A stretch of 64,000 bases of DNA from Ephydatia muelleri (lineage: Eukaryota; Porifera; Demospongiae; Spongillida; Spongillidae). The translations under genes were made by a program, and so were the position numbers. Positions 45,075-57,109 of the stretch are shown here, one piece after another. Location of the stretch: positions 403,006-467,005 of the forward strand of contig JABACO010000014.1 of assembly GCA_013339895.1 (NCBI GenBank). The letters run 5' to 3'. How positions within the stretch are numbered: position 1 is the first letter of the stretch; every line of letters starts with the position of its first letter. The notes below the pieces were generated by a model, which was not told where the DNA came from, searched no databases, and saw nothing but the letters and a program-made list of their open reading frames with translations.

Positions 45075-45752
45075 GTGTATTACATCTACGTGATGGCGAC
45101 CAATGCTAGCTGCGCTATAGTAATAGAAGACCAGGCAGACCAGGTCGGCTCTGTCACATGCAACGGAGTGCCGAAGAAGAGAAAAGCGTCAGCGATTACA
45201 GATTTCTTTTGCAAACGCCCCACAGGCACTGTACGGTCACCGTCTGTGGTAATTTAATTGGCAATAAAAGTGCTGAGTTGATCATGGCTCTAGGTTCAAT
45301 GCACTTAAGCAAGAAGCACTCAAGTCATTTAGTATTTTACACTCATTGGCGACAGAGGTGCTTCCAAACCACCAAGATTTTGACTACTTTCAAAGTGACC
45401 TTCCTGACCCTTTGACTCTTCCACAAGAGCTGGAGCTTTGGATGGTACACTGGTGTAATTATATCAATAACGTTACTAATTTTATTACATTTTTATATAT
45501 ACATGTAGCTCTATTGGTCGAATGCTAGCAAAGAGAGTCGCCCAAGCACCCTTTTGCCTGCGCCTAAGGGCTCGTAGGAAGCAGCAATTTCCCAATATCT
45601 GCACAATCCTTCACATTATGACTGTGTGGCCTCAAACAAGTTGCGAGGCAGAGCGTTCCATCAGTGGAATACGAAGACTAAAAACTCACCTCAGGTCTAC
45701 AATGAAAGAGGACAGGTTAAATGGATTAGCCTTAATGTTAATAGAACTGTAG
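45075..45752 (+). pseudogene. hAT/ZMYM1-type transposase remnant
   Basis: Three fragments in different frames: an N-terminal KKRKASAITDFFCKRP typical of TTF/ZMYM-type hAT proteins (45165-45230), a middle piece EVLPNHQDFDYFQSDLPDPL (about 45350-45420), and a C-terminal dimerisation block (FPNICTILHIMTVWPQTSC, EAERSISGIRRLKTHLRST, 45580-45745). Most of the catalytic domain is absent. It lies within the terminal repeats described for 39262-46296. Confidence 0.75.
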
Positions 45753-46313
45753 ATCTTTGAGTTCTCGTTCCATCGCGACAAAGAGATACGCGATCCGTTT
45801 CTCCGTTGTCCCTCCAGACGCGAGTGAAGTTTTTTCAATGATATTCATCAATCCTCAATCAATCCTATATTGAACCTGCTGCCGCAGGTTCAGATGGTGC
45901 ACCGGTCGATCAGGATTTCTATCAAGGAAATAATTGACGTGTTTGCAAGTACACAGAGCGCCGAATGAAGCTTGCATTCCTCTTGGATGATGCAACAGAA
46001 AATAGTGATTAAAACAATATATGTATCTTTTAATGTTGTGGACATTCAATTAAATATAAACCTCATCGTTAAAAATGGTATAGGATTTTTTATGCCGAAA
46101 CGCAAAGCTTCTGGGGCTCCGCCCCAGACCCCGATGGGGGAGCTTACAGCGCTCCCCCATATCCCCTAGCTGGGCTGGAGGGGTGCCCCCCTCCCGTACC
46201 CTCCTCGGGGCGGCGCCGCCCACTACTCTGCCCAACCTATAGCCACACCTTCCATTGTGCCCCCCCCCCCCCTCCCAAATCCTGGATCCGCCACTGCTGC
46301 TCTGACATATGCT

Positions 46314-47854
46314 GGTGTCAGAGCAGGTTTTGTCCCCCTGCAGATTTTGTTCCCCCGGACATAATCCGCTAGCGGATATTGTCCTCCTTCCGCAGAAATT
46401 GTCCCCCCACCCCCGCCTGCCCAAACGCTAGTTTATGCTCCGCCTGCCCTGTTTCCCTCCTCCGCCCTTTTTAGTCGCACGTGGTGCATTAGTTGAGCAG
46501 CTGCTAGTGTATCGTAGTGTGCGTTATGGACGGAGATGAGTACGATTGCTTTCTGGAGACTGGTACGTACCCCTCTGGGTATCATAAGGCCCAAAAGGGC
46601 GGAAATGTGAGGACTATGCAGTCGATAGCGGCGTACTGTACCGAAAAGGAAAGAGGGGAAATGGAATTTCTTCGAGTTCCTAGAGGAGTAGAAGAAAGAG
46701 AACGAATCCTTCATTCGTGCCACTCGTCCAAAGAAAGTGAGTATGACTCTTCAAAAAAAATTCCCTGCCATTGATGGCTGGCAATCAACTCTTCTAGCAC
46801 AGATTGATGGGTTTATTCCTGCAACAAACACTGCGCCACAGCATTTAGTATGCAGAGCTGTGCAGAGTCTGCATATCAACCATATGCAGATGAGTATCAT
46901 TGAAGTGTTCATATGCAGACGTCTGCATATGAACACTTCAATGATACTCATCTGCATATGGTTGATATGCAGACTCGGCACAACTCTGCATACTAAATGC
47001 TGTGGCGCAGTGAAATGAATCAATTCAAATTCACCTGGTATCTGGAAATCACTGGGTGACATCAAGCAGTCTAGGCCATGAAGTAGTTGTCTATGACAGC
47101 AAATTACGTAGGGGAAAATTAAACTCAACTCTTACTCACCAGCTCTGTCTTATATATAGGACATTGATTAAAGTGGAGATAAACAGTAGTGATGAAACAG
47201 GTCACTTAATTGTGCAATTTCCGTATACCCAAAAGCAGAAAGGTGGAAGTGACTGTGGTGTATTTGCAATTGCATTTGCATTTCATGCAGCAATGGGAGA
47301 CAATATATCAGGTTTGCAGTGTGATCAGCTGAAGATGAGATGTCACCTTATGAAGCCTTAGAAAGCAAATATATACCCCATTTCCGATTCTTGATAAACA
47401 AAGCAAGATACCAAAGAAAGTCTGCACTGAGAGAATTGATGTTTATTGCACATGTTTGATGCCAGACACATATGGAGATATGATTCAATGCGAAAACTGT
47501 CACAAATGGTTCCATATCAAATGTGTTGGTCTTCTCACACTTCCCAACTGTGATGACAAATGGTCATGCTCTTCTTGTATGTGAGACTGAGATATTCATT
47601 CAACCGTTTTCTTTTCCTTTCCCTTGACAATGGATTCATTCCCTCCCCCCGTCAATTACGTTTACATTTAACACTCCAGAAGTGAACCAAAATGAGTAGC
47701 GAATAACCAATTTAAGACCGTTTCAGGATAGGGGCCGTGACAGACTGAAATGAGCAGCGTGTACACACTCAAGGACCAAACTATAATAATAATACTCATA
47801 CCATGCATACTAAGCTAGCTGCATGCGCTAATAAACATTTAAAAAAATGTGGGT

Positions 47855-47890
<36 letters not shown>

Positions 47891-48008
47891 AGAATCCGCT
47901 TGCAGAATGTGTCCCCCCGGACAGAATCCGCTAGCAGATTCTGTCCGGGGGGACAATATCCACTGGCGGATTCTGTCCGGGGGGGGGGACAGAATCCACT
48001 ATGACACC
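46314..48008 (+). mobile_element. Ginger-like DNA transposon remnant (Ulp1 protease and PHD finger)
   Basis: Bounded by inverted GGTGTCA...TTTTGTCCCCC (46314-46345) and its counterpart (47985-48008, TGACACC end), with further palindromic GGACAGAATCC words inside. Coding pieces: an integrase-type N-terminal zinc region (about 46527-46740; GTYPSGYHKAQKG, EERERILHSCHS), then a Ulp1/C48 cysteine protease (about 46750-46828 and 47020-47360) with all three catalytic positions visible (His in GNHWV, Asp in VYDSK, Cys in GSDCGVFA), then a C4HC3 PHD finger (47436-47584; CTCLMPD, CENCHKWFH, CSSC). The integrase catalytic core is missing. A palindromic element (46829-47012) interrupts the protease, and one further frame change precedes the PHD finger. 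Ginger transposons are known to carry such accessory domains. Confidence 0.65.
46829..47012. repeat. Perfect-looking 184-bp palindrome (MITE)
   Basis: Arms of about 90 bp from CACTGCGCCACAGCATTTAG to its inverse CTAAATGCTGTGGCGCAGTG, meeting at GCAGACGTCTGC (about 46916-46927). Only a few mismatches. It is inserted in the Ulp1 protease region of the Ginger-like element. Confidence 0.9.
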
Positions 48009-49405
48009 GGCACATGTTTCAGCATATGATGTGTCCCATTTAGCTGCTATGCATGCTGGTGGCTACATGCTTCAGAAAATGTTCACCTCTCATGGAGATA
48101 GACCTTGATACGCTGTACAGCCTTGCATGTTACAGTGCCGGACATGCTTTCCATTTTCTTTAGCTATCATGGTAGGATAGTAGAACAGAAGCAGCACTGA
48201 TGTAGTACATTTGCAACAGCGCGAACTATTTTGTCATTACAACCACAACACCAGCGTCATGTAATGCCTTCGCATACTGACATGCAGACTAATTTATCTG
48301 CGTACAAGCATGTCACATGTGTTCTTCATGTGTTCAAGGAAACATATCCAGAAATGGCCCATACATAGCTGGTCATCTTGCTTTTATTTTTAAATTGAAT
48401 TGTAAACAGCTTTACTATGTACTAAAAATCGGTCTGATTACGATATGTGTGTTTCATTACATTAGTATTAAGCATCGTTTATCTACAATCAAGACAACAA
48501 TTTAATTTCTATTTTGTGATTCATAAGCGAATTTATTTATCGACGAATGAGCAATAACTAATTTTTGTTCACTAACTGGGACTCGCGATTAATCATTAAT
48601 GATATGTTAATAATGATGCTAGTCTAGTAATGACGTCAGTCAGCTACGTTATTGGTAGGGATCCCCCTTCCTTACGGTAACGAGAGTTATGAACTTGGAG
48701 GGCTGTTACAATAGAGTATTCGTTTAGGAACTGGGATCGCTCAAACCTAACTTCAGTTTATAAAGTTAGTTTTCACGCCAGTAACGGTAAAGCCTACTTT
48801 ATCTTCTGTGCGCTGCGGCAACCCGCCCAATGTTGGAGTACAGCGCTATCCCATATCAGTACTGCACTGAACGAGTGGCAATGTCGATCAGCCTACCAGC
48901 AGCTCGACTGATATACAAAGCGTAGACACAACCACGCTGACGTGAGCACAAAATGGCGATTTTGGTATACCTATACAGTTGGTTTGCAGCTCTCGCCTTC
49001 AAAGATAGCACATTCCAGTAGCCACGTAGGCATCACCTAGCTAAAAAGTTCGAGCCTGTTTTTAATTTATTCTTTATGTTGGACTCCTGGTAGAGCCCAA
49101 TCATATGCAACTCTTGCTAGCTTGTTTCAGTATTAGCCTGGGGACCAGATGACTGGCATTCAACAGTGCTGAATGCCACCAGACTACATCAGTATGTCTG
49201 TGTAACTTTACCACAAGGCCCTGACCTACTGCACACTGCAATGATAGAGTAGGTTCAATAATATTCATCGCCATGGGTAACCTAGGTCTTACAGACCTGC
49301 TTTTTCATCAGCTCAATTATGCATGTCGCACTCACACTAGTTGAATGCAGGAGTTATCAGATTGCTGTTCCCAGCCCACTCACAATCAGTACAAAGTACA
49401 TATTG
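48009..49405. other. Non-coding, nothing recognised
   Basis: AT-rich. A small palindrome near 49138-49185 (CTGGGGACCAGA, ACTGGCATTC and GAATGCCACCAGA) resembles the one at 25998-26062. No gene recognised. Confidence 0.55.
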
Positions 49406-49406
49406 T

Positions 49407-50300
49407 GCTTCACATCATGCTATTGCAATACCCTTCTGTAGGAGTATTTGTACACTCATTTAATTCCCTGAATACAGCTAGTGTGACATGCAACACTGCT
49501 TGATGAAAAAGGATGTACCAGGCAGGCAGTGTAAGTTGACTTATATTTTGGAAGGGTGCTCCTGCATTGGCCTCTGGCAATAATCATGCTAGGTCAGGCC
49601 TCCTCTTTGGTAAATTTACACAGACATAAGGTGGAAGTTAAAGTTTAATATCATTATTTCAGCCCTGAACCACTCTAAGGAAAAAAACAAAAGCCTCTTG
49701 CATAACAACAATGACACTTGTCCTTCAATTTGTCTCACAGGGTAAAACAGTGGGACACTACAGTGCCTACATGTTGCTACATTACCTATATAAGCAGTTG
49801 TAGACATGTCTCAAAGGAACTCTCTAAATCAGTGGCTTTCAAAGGGTGTGCTTCACATTATGCTACTGATTGCAATCCCCTTCTGTAAAAGTATATGTAC
49901 ACTCATTTAATTCCCCAAATACAGCTAGTGTGACATGCACCACTGTCTTGCCTCTGCTTGATGGAAAAGGATGTACCAGGCAGGTACTGTAAGGTTATCG
50001 ATATTTTGGAAGGATGCTCCTGCATTGGCCTCTAGCAACGATTTTTCCCTATCATGCTAGGTCAGGCCTCCCCTGTGGTAAGTTTACACAGACATAAGGT
50101 GGAAGTTAAAGTTTAATATCATTATTTCAACCACTCTAAAGAAAAAAAAAACAAAACAAAAGCCTAGCTCTCTTGCATAATAACAATGGCATTTATCCTT
50201 TAATTGTCTCTGAAGAGGGTAAAAACCAGTCCTATGGGACACTACAGTGCCTGCATGTTGCTACATTACCTATGTGCAGTTGTAGTCATGTCTCAAAGGA
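49407..50300. repeat. Tandem duplication of about 440 bp
   Basis: Copy 1 (49407-49845) and copy 2 (49847-50300) share long near-identical stretches (TGTACACTCATTTAATTCCC, GGTGGAAGTTAAAGTTTAAT) in the same order. No ORF. A shorter echo of the end occurs near 50510-50550. Confidence 0.85.
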
Positions 50301-52925
50301 AACTCTCTAAATCTGTGGCCTTCAAAAATGCATGTGCATGTGTGGAATAGATCAAAATTGCATAGCCGGGCATATGTGGAATAGATCTGCATGTGCAGAG
50401 AGACAGGAAATGTGTGTCAGTATGCGTACCATCATTATTAGAGAGTGCTATTGTTTTTGAAAATTGTGAACAGTGTGTATGTGCATGGAATAGATGTACA
50501 GAGGGTCAATCCTATGGGACACTACATTTAGCTACATGTACCTATGTACAGAGTGGATATATTTCAATTCCTAGCTCTTTGTTAATTGATAAAGGAGTCA
50601 TTGCAGATAGAGGCTATAAGGAGTATGGCCGTGAAGATTTTGATGGTTTTTTTTTTTTTTTTTTTGAAGGCCTGTAGTGAAGAAACGTATTAATCGATTC
50701 AAGTTTAGTGTGGAGGACTTCACATATGGGCAATATTGCATCCCTCCTGTACTGTATAGCGAATATAGGTACGTCATTATTCTTTTTGTACAATCCAACG
50801 GATACACAGTGAATAGAATAATGTATAGTGAATAGTGAATATGGGTGTATTTTCGCTATCTAATTAGATGGATGTTCAATCTTGTTTTATTTCTAAGACA
50901 ATCCAACATAAATCTTTTCAGACCACTGGGGCACAAACTTCTCCTGAAGAGTACACAGCATACATGCTGGCGTGGTCACAAGTTTCGGGCTGTTGATTCT
51001 ACCCACTCGAAAGACAGTCTCCGGTTTAGCCGTTTAGCGACATGGGAATGGTGGCAAATGCAGACCGCCCCACCCATGTTACCCAAGTTGCAGTGGCGGA
51101 TCCGAGGGAAGGGGGGGATGCGGGGGGGAGGGGGGCGGGGGATGCGATAAGTTCAAACGAACCCCCCCTCCCCCCTCCAGTTTTATTTTCGTACTCTGTT
51201 TAATTAGTTCATGAAATCCGCCCCTGCCAAGCGGGTGTATTCAGTAACTATCAATAGTTTGCTAACATGTTGTGCTTTAATAAACTTAATAGTTTTATTA
51301 AATAGTATTTAGCAATTGAGGCCGAGGGTTCTGTTATATTTCAATTAAAACCATTAATGGCAAGATGGCGCCTGTAACCTAACATGAACCAGAAAAGTCT
51401 ATGTAATGGGAAAAAAAACAAATGGCATGAAGAAGTGTACCACTGTGCTGCAAATCATAATAAAGGATAGCAACTCAATTTGTTGTTAAGAGTTAATTTT
51501 AACAAACAGTGGAATACAATAATTAGGTCAGAAAAAATTGATTTTGTCTACATGTCTATGGGGAACTATATTTTGTTTTCCAGAACCGAAATGTTTAATG
51601 TAATGGTATATATGTAAATGTAATGGTATGTGTATTTGCACTTTTTGCATCTAAAAACCTTTCTAAACATATATAAATGAAGTGGCAAAAGTTTAGTAAC
51701 ATGTGGTTAGTTAATTAAATTCAAGAGTAGTCCATTTCCAAACATTTAAATAGCTTTAATTCTAACGTTGTTTTGAATAAATTAGAAAGCTTACTACTTA
51801 GAAATTCAACACAAATTCAAATTACACTACCCCTATGTACTAGCAATGGAAAACATGCTATAGGACGTCCTTTTAACAACATCACTTTACTGGTGACCGC
51901 CGATTTCTGCATATGAGAACAGTTGGTTTATCCATCCCCTCATGTTTGATTGGAGAACGTAGATACGGTAGATTAATTAAAACTGAATTCGATAATGTGC
52001 ATGAATTTACCATGTTCCATATCGTTGCTATTGATAAATATATTTTCAGTTAGCGATCCTGGATGATACATGTACCTTGCAAACTTTTTAACCCTAAATG
52101 ATAAGATATTTGTAAACAACGGTGACAGTGTTATATGCTGCACACGCAGTTTTGTATAGTTTTTTCGTACCAAAAAAGCGTTGGCTAATTATTTAACCAT
52201 CGATTTAGGTACCAATTGACCAGTTCAATCTATATATGATTTCACTGTTGACCATAGATAACATGTGATAACTTTTTCGCATGGGGCTTCTACATGTGAT
52301 GCAACTAGTACATGCACAATCAAAGTGCACCGGCAAATTATTATGCAACAAGCGGCGTGCATTTTGTACGACGACGAAAGCAACTACATGGGTCATTCAG
52401 ACTGATAGCGAGACCTTCCAAACTTTTAAATGCCTCTACCAGAGATAATATAGGGTAGATTAGGTAGTGATGGGCATGCGCGATAGCTTAGGTAGTGTTC
52501 GACATCCACGTGTTATCATTTAAAGCGCTACGTTCATTTCATGCAGCATCGTAACTTCTAAGCGTGCTTACTAGTTTTTGGTTTTTGTTTTGCGCAAGTT
52601 CATATAGAGGCAAGTATCACTGTGCCAATTAAATGTTTTCCGACCGTGTAGAACGCGTGTATGCACTCTGCTTACACGTGTTTAACACTTGCGGTAAACA
52701 CGGTGTATACAGCAGTGGATAACTAGTGGAAGGAGACTGTCTTACACTCTAGTGTATAACTGATGGATAACAACTGTGTATAACGCCGTATATGGAGATG
52801 ATAACAAGCGTACAACAAGCGTATTTAGAGTGAATGCAACACGAAACTATCTGTATAACTCCGCATATTTATGACGCGTTGTGACGATCGCAAATTCTTA
52901 TTTTTATTTTTATAATAGTACACTG
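50301..52925. other. Non-coding, one short MITE
   Basis: No gene recognised. A short element with CAGTGGCGGATCCG at 51089-51102 and an inverse-like end GAAATCCGCCCCTG near 51210-51225 encloses G/C-rich sequence. Confidence 0.55.
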
Positions 52926-52929
52926 CAAA

Positions 52930-53230
52930 AACAAAAGCGCGACTGTCACTCGCCCGAGCGAGTGATAGTCGCGTTAGACATAGCACTCGCTATAACGAGT
53001 GATCCTCACCGGACTTTACCACGAGTGTTGTTCACTTATAATTATCACTCGCTTGGAAGAGCGAGATCACGTGCTACAAAAGGTGAGGTTCACCCGACTT
53101 TACCACGAGTGATATTCACGCATTAAAACGAGTGTTGTTCACTTATAATTATCACTCGCTTGGAAGAGCGAGATCACGTGCTACAAAAGGTGAGGTTCAC
53201 TATAATCGTTAACATGAGTGTTGTTCACCC
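52930..53230. repeat. Tandem and inverted ACTCGC repeats
   Basis: Two direct copies of about 105 bp (CGAGTGTTGTTCACTTATAA, TTATCACTCGCTTGGAAGAG, CGAGATCACGTGCTACAAAA) at about 53022-53092 and 53130-53200. Short hairpins such as CACTCGCCCGAGCGAGTG precede them. No ORF. Confidence 0.8.
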
Positions 53231-53525
53231 ATCGGTCATGCACGTGATATATAGATGAATATAATTATAATGAAACTGCGTACAGACAAACAAAAAGCAA
53301 ATAGTCCGGTTAGCAAAACTGCTAAACTGCTTCAATACACTTCCAATTAGGCTGCATGTAGTTTCTGCAAGTTGAAGGTATAATTAAGAGATAAGAAAGA
53401 ACTTTAAAGAATTTGTACATAATTCATAAAACACTACAAACCTTAAATGCATGCAGGTACATGTAAATACAGTGCATGAGCACACGATCTGAGATGCCAC
53501 CAAATTAAAGTCTCAGTGTTCGCGG

Positions 53526-54436
53526 CTAGGATTTCACCGTCCAGGCTTGCAAACCAGCCGGGGCCTGTAACTGGAGAAGAGATCCATCAATCCTTTCTTT
53601 CCTGGCCACTTTCCATGTGTCTGTTTCCCGTCTATCCAGCTCATCCATCCAATTGTGCATGTATTCTTCCGATCTCCAGCTAGGCCGTCTTCTTTCTATT
53701 TTCGCATCATCCGTATAGTTTCTTCCTCCGACATCATGCCAGTTGCAATGCACTTCCATGCCTCCATTTCTTCATTTGTAAGGACTTTACTGCGGCGCTC
53801 CCAAAGCTAGTTAATGACACTATACATTCTTAACGCTATGATTATATCACAACGTACCCTTTGCTGCCTTGCTCGCGCGCTTATTCGTTTTTGGCGGTCG
53901 TCAGTAGACTCAAATTTGAATAAATCAAACAAATGAATGAATTGGAACAGAACATGTGACTTACACTGTACTTCTATGTATTGGAATTCACTTAATTCCT
54001 GATGAAGTCTTACAAACTCCTTCGTTGTGGGGACTTTCCAAACTATATGCATGTGAATAAAACTTTTAGCAGAACTTACAAAAGCATGCTTGCTTTCGGC
54101 TCTTCGGTTCTGAGTTGGCTTCATCGAAAGATTTTAAAAGTTTGTGTACACTGCTCTACTCGATTGAAAGCATGCATGCATTGAGCAAATGAATGGCTGC
54201 TAATTTAGCTTGGCAAACCTGAAGACACAACGGAGTACGTCTTTTCCTTTTTGCAGGCTCTGCTGCATGGGGCCTCTGATGTACAAGTCCCTTTATCAGC
54301 CTCTAACGCCTGCACTTTGATTTCAAGGGTACTCGATTTCCCTTCATTTTTCATTCACTTTGGCCATCTCATTGGCGACAAGTGATTTGACGTCATGATC
54401 TACTGGAGCTGGTGTTCTACTACCGCGAGATGACAT
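53526..54436 (-). pseudogene. Unrecognised, degenerate multi-exon gene
   Basis: Pieces on the minus strand: a possible start MSSRGSSRTPAPVDHDVK (54436) followed by a short heptad-like stretch (STLEIKVQALEADKG, next frame); KFESTDDRQKRISARARQQ ending at a GTACGT donor (about 53862-53920); LTNEEMEAWKCIATGMMSEEE (about 53730-53790); and RRRPSWRSEEYMHNWMDELD up to the stop at 53526. The last two resemble, from memory, a repeated low-copy family in sponge genomes that ends in a WRS...LD motif; I know no function for it. Frames change at least twice, so it is probably decayed. Confidence 0.4.
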
Positions 54437-54507
54437 GCAGATCTTGGTGACGCGAGGTCTTCATTATAAGGAAGTGCTTTATTTACTGGTACACACAACC
54501 GTGACAC

Positions 54508-54683
<176 letters not shown>

Positions 54684-54789
54684 CAAACACACACAACACA
54701 ACACATATACCGCGGCTGGATTGAAGCTGGGTAGTATACATGTGCATAACCGTGGGTATGCTTTTTGTACTGGTCATGCTTTAAAAGTG

Positions 54790-55100
54790 TGCTACATGCA
54801 TGAAGTTGTGTGTGAGATATGGGGGGTGTTGTGGTGTAAGAGAGGAGAGGCTGTTGAGAAAAGAAGGGGTGGGGGGTGGGGGGGCGATGCTGTTTGAGAG
54901 CAGACCATGGTATGGGAAGTGGAAAATTGGAGGAGTGCAGGTAGACCTCCAGAGTACATCATAGGGTCAGATTGGTGGTTTTGTACTACATAAACTTTAC
55001 CACGGGTGCAGATCTTATGATTTCTGTTAGATAAGGATATAACTCAGTCGGGTGTCTGGCAGTTAGATAAGGATATAACTCAGTCCGGTGTCTGGCAGAT
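54790..55100. repeat. Dispersed repeat, copy A
   Basis: Shares ordered words with 57310-57540 (GAGAGGAGAG, TGTTTGAGA, ACCTCCAGA/ACTCCAGATTACATCA, GTGGTTTT, TAAACTT-ACC-CACGG). It ends with a short tandem duplication of GTTAGATAAGGATATAACTC (55026-55090). A related end lies at 59585-59640. Confidence 0.7.
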
Positions 55101-55629
55101 CTCCCCATAGAGCAAGGGAACCTATTAAGGAACAATCTACTTCCCTTGACTAATGCGCACAGACTATGCATGCTAGAGAGATAAATTTAAATACTGCTGG
55201 ATAGAAAATTATGGAGATTACAAATATACTAATCATAAAAAATGTTGCATGAACCCTGGTACCGATAACTCACTTGTCGGCAAGTATATCTCAATGCATG
55301 GCAATGGTACCAAATAAGGAACAACCGCATCAAAGGGTAGTTATATAAACACACAGCTGCATGGCAGTTTGCTACTGCTTAAAAATAAATTCTTGTATTC
55401 TTGCTGTGTTGTATACGTATAATAAAAATACACATACAGTTACTCCATTAATGCTTGCAAGGTAACTATGCTGATAAGCATTATAATAAGATTCATTGAT
55501 TTGTGTGCACCGTTGCTGCCTGCTGTGGGATGGCCTTAAGAATACATTCATTATAAACACGTGAGCGTTGATTAAAATTTTTTATGACATTCAGTGTTCC
55601 TTAATAGGGGTGCGTTCCACTTTCGGTCC

Positions 55630-56782
55630 TAGTCTCGTACCCAGACCCATATGTACGTAACGAATGATCATCGCTTACAGTATGACATCACGTACAGAGG
55701 GTCTGGGAATAAAGTCGTGAGAAATGGTTCCAGTGCGACGGAATGTTGTTGCACCAATCAAATTGCAGCGATCTGTGACGTAGACATTCCAATGCTTTGG
55801 CCATCAGCTAATTGCATTTCTAGCATGCCAATTGTGAAACCACACTCAAAGGTCCGGCGTGATTGAAATGTCAACGTTATTAATAGACGGTGTTATAGCT
55901 CGTGCATCAGAAAGGCTTGGCTACTCCGCTCTTCGGCCAAACGAGTATAAGGCTATAAAATCATTCCTAGAAGGAAAGGATGGCCGATGTGTTTGTAACC
56001 CTACCGACGGGGAGCGGAAAATCCTTGTGCTATGCCATCTTTGCTTTTGACGATATGTATAGTCGCGTAGGTAGCATTGCCCTGATCGTGTCTCCTTTGA
56101 AGGCTCTAATGAAGGACCAAGTAAGTCCCTTAGTTGCAACTTTGATGGTGATTTAATTTTCACCACATATGGTCTTATTATTACCACATAAGGTGACCCA
56201 GCAGCTGTTCTATTCAGCTCAGCTGCTGCTTAGTTATCACACACACACACAGCCTTATCTATCTCACTCATCAATCAGTCTGGCGTCTATGCGCAGTCTA
56301 AGCATGTGCACATACACTTGGCTTTTCGTCATAAGCTGAATCCGATACGCGGAGACGCTTGACTCCTCTGCCTTCACCTGATTGCATCGTCTTTGCAGAT
56401 AGCTTACCAAGCAACGAACGCTTTTTTCTTAGCCTGGTGCTTTATGACTGCATCGAAGCACTTCTTGCATACGTAGCCACAACTGAATTCCCCTACTGCT
56501 TCCTCTGCTCAAATGCCTACAGCTAGCTGACATACCAGTACCGCTATCCCTTCCCTACAAGACGCTATCATTTGCGACCGAAGTACGGCAGTAGTCCATA
56601 ATTGATTTTGAATCAGTGACGTAGTCGGAATTTGTGACGACACAACTATTATGTAACAATGTACATTCCAACGACATTCCAAGAACCATTTCTCACGACT
56701 TCATTCCCAGACCCTCTGTACGTGATGTCATACTGTAAGCGATGATCATCGTTACGTACATATGGGTCTGGGTACGAGACTA
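55630..56782. mobile_element. Mutator-like element (1153 bp) carrying a RecQ helicase fragment
   Basis: Terminal inverted repeats of about 110 bp begin TAGTCTCGTACCCAGACCCA and differ by only a couple of changes between ends (55630-55740 and 56672-56782). A perfect 9-bp target duplication TTTCGGTCC flanks them (55621-55629 and 56783-56791). Long repeats plus a 9-bp duplication are the pattern of the Mutator (MULE) superfamily. Inside, on the plus strand, lies part of a RecQ-type helicase (55868-56119) ending at a splice-donor GTAAGT. On the minus strand is a short Cys-containing open stretch (CGYVCKKCFDAVIKHQ, about 56405-56480). No transposase is seen, so it is non-autonomous. Confidence 0.8.
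55868..56119 (+). pseudogene. RecQ-family helicase N-terminal fragment
   Basis: Reads LLIDGVIARASERLGYSALR, PNEYKAIKSFLEGKD, and then, one base out of frame, ADVFVTLPTGSGKSLCYAIF and ALIVSPLKALMKDQ. These match the RecQ Q-motif region, the Walker A loop (TGSGKS) and motif Ia (VSPLKALMKDQ). It stops at CAA followed by GTAAGT, an apparent exon end, and no following helicase exon is found inside the element. A captured exon of a host or amplified RecQ gene is the simplest reading. Confidence 0.75.
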
Positions 56783-57109
56783 TTTCGGTCCTTTGCTCTA
56801 CATGTATTCCAAAGGCAAGATAGCTCAACTTTATTATAAAATTTAAAAAAACATATCGCTCGAGAGCCTGAAAAATGCGTTGAGTTGATTCTTGTCATTA
56901 ATTTGCGTGTCGAGACGTTAATCCAGCCGGGTCGCTGTCAATTGAGCGCTCCATCTATGCACAAAGTCAAAACTGTGTTCAAAACATGTATATGAAGTGT
57001 ATACATATACATCGCCAAGAATTTCTGTCACGAAGGCCTTAAGGAGCAACTGCCTCACCTTTTTATTTGCTGTTGTGTTCAGGTGGAGTTCTTGTCTAGC
57101 CACAACTGT

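Larger units (their letters stand above)
39262..46296. mobile_element. hAT-like element with CAGTGGCGGATCCAGG ends, split by an LTR element
   Basis: The left end CAGTAGCGGATCCAGG plus a G run (39262-39301) and the right end, read inward, CAGTGGCGGATCCAGG, then ATTTGGGAGG plus a G run and GGGCACAA (46296 back to about 46255), are inverted repeats. The left repeat resumes after the LTR element at 44930 (GGGGGGCACAACGG). So the LTR element sits inside the G run of the left terminus. Inside are remnants of a hAT/ZMYM1-type transposase (45075-45752). No clean target duplication was found. Similar ends occur at about 42578, 43262 and 51088. Confidence 0.65.
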
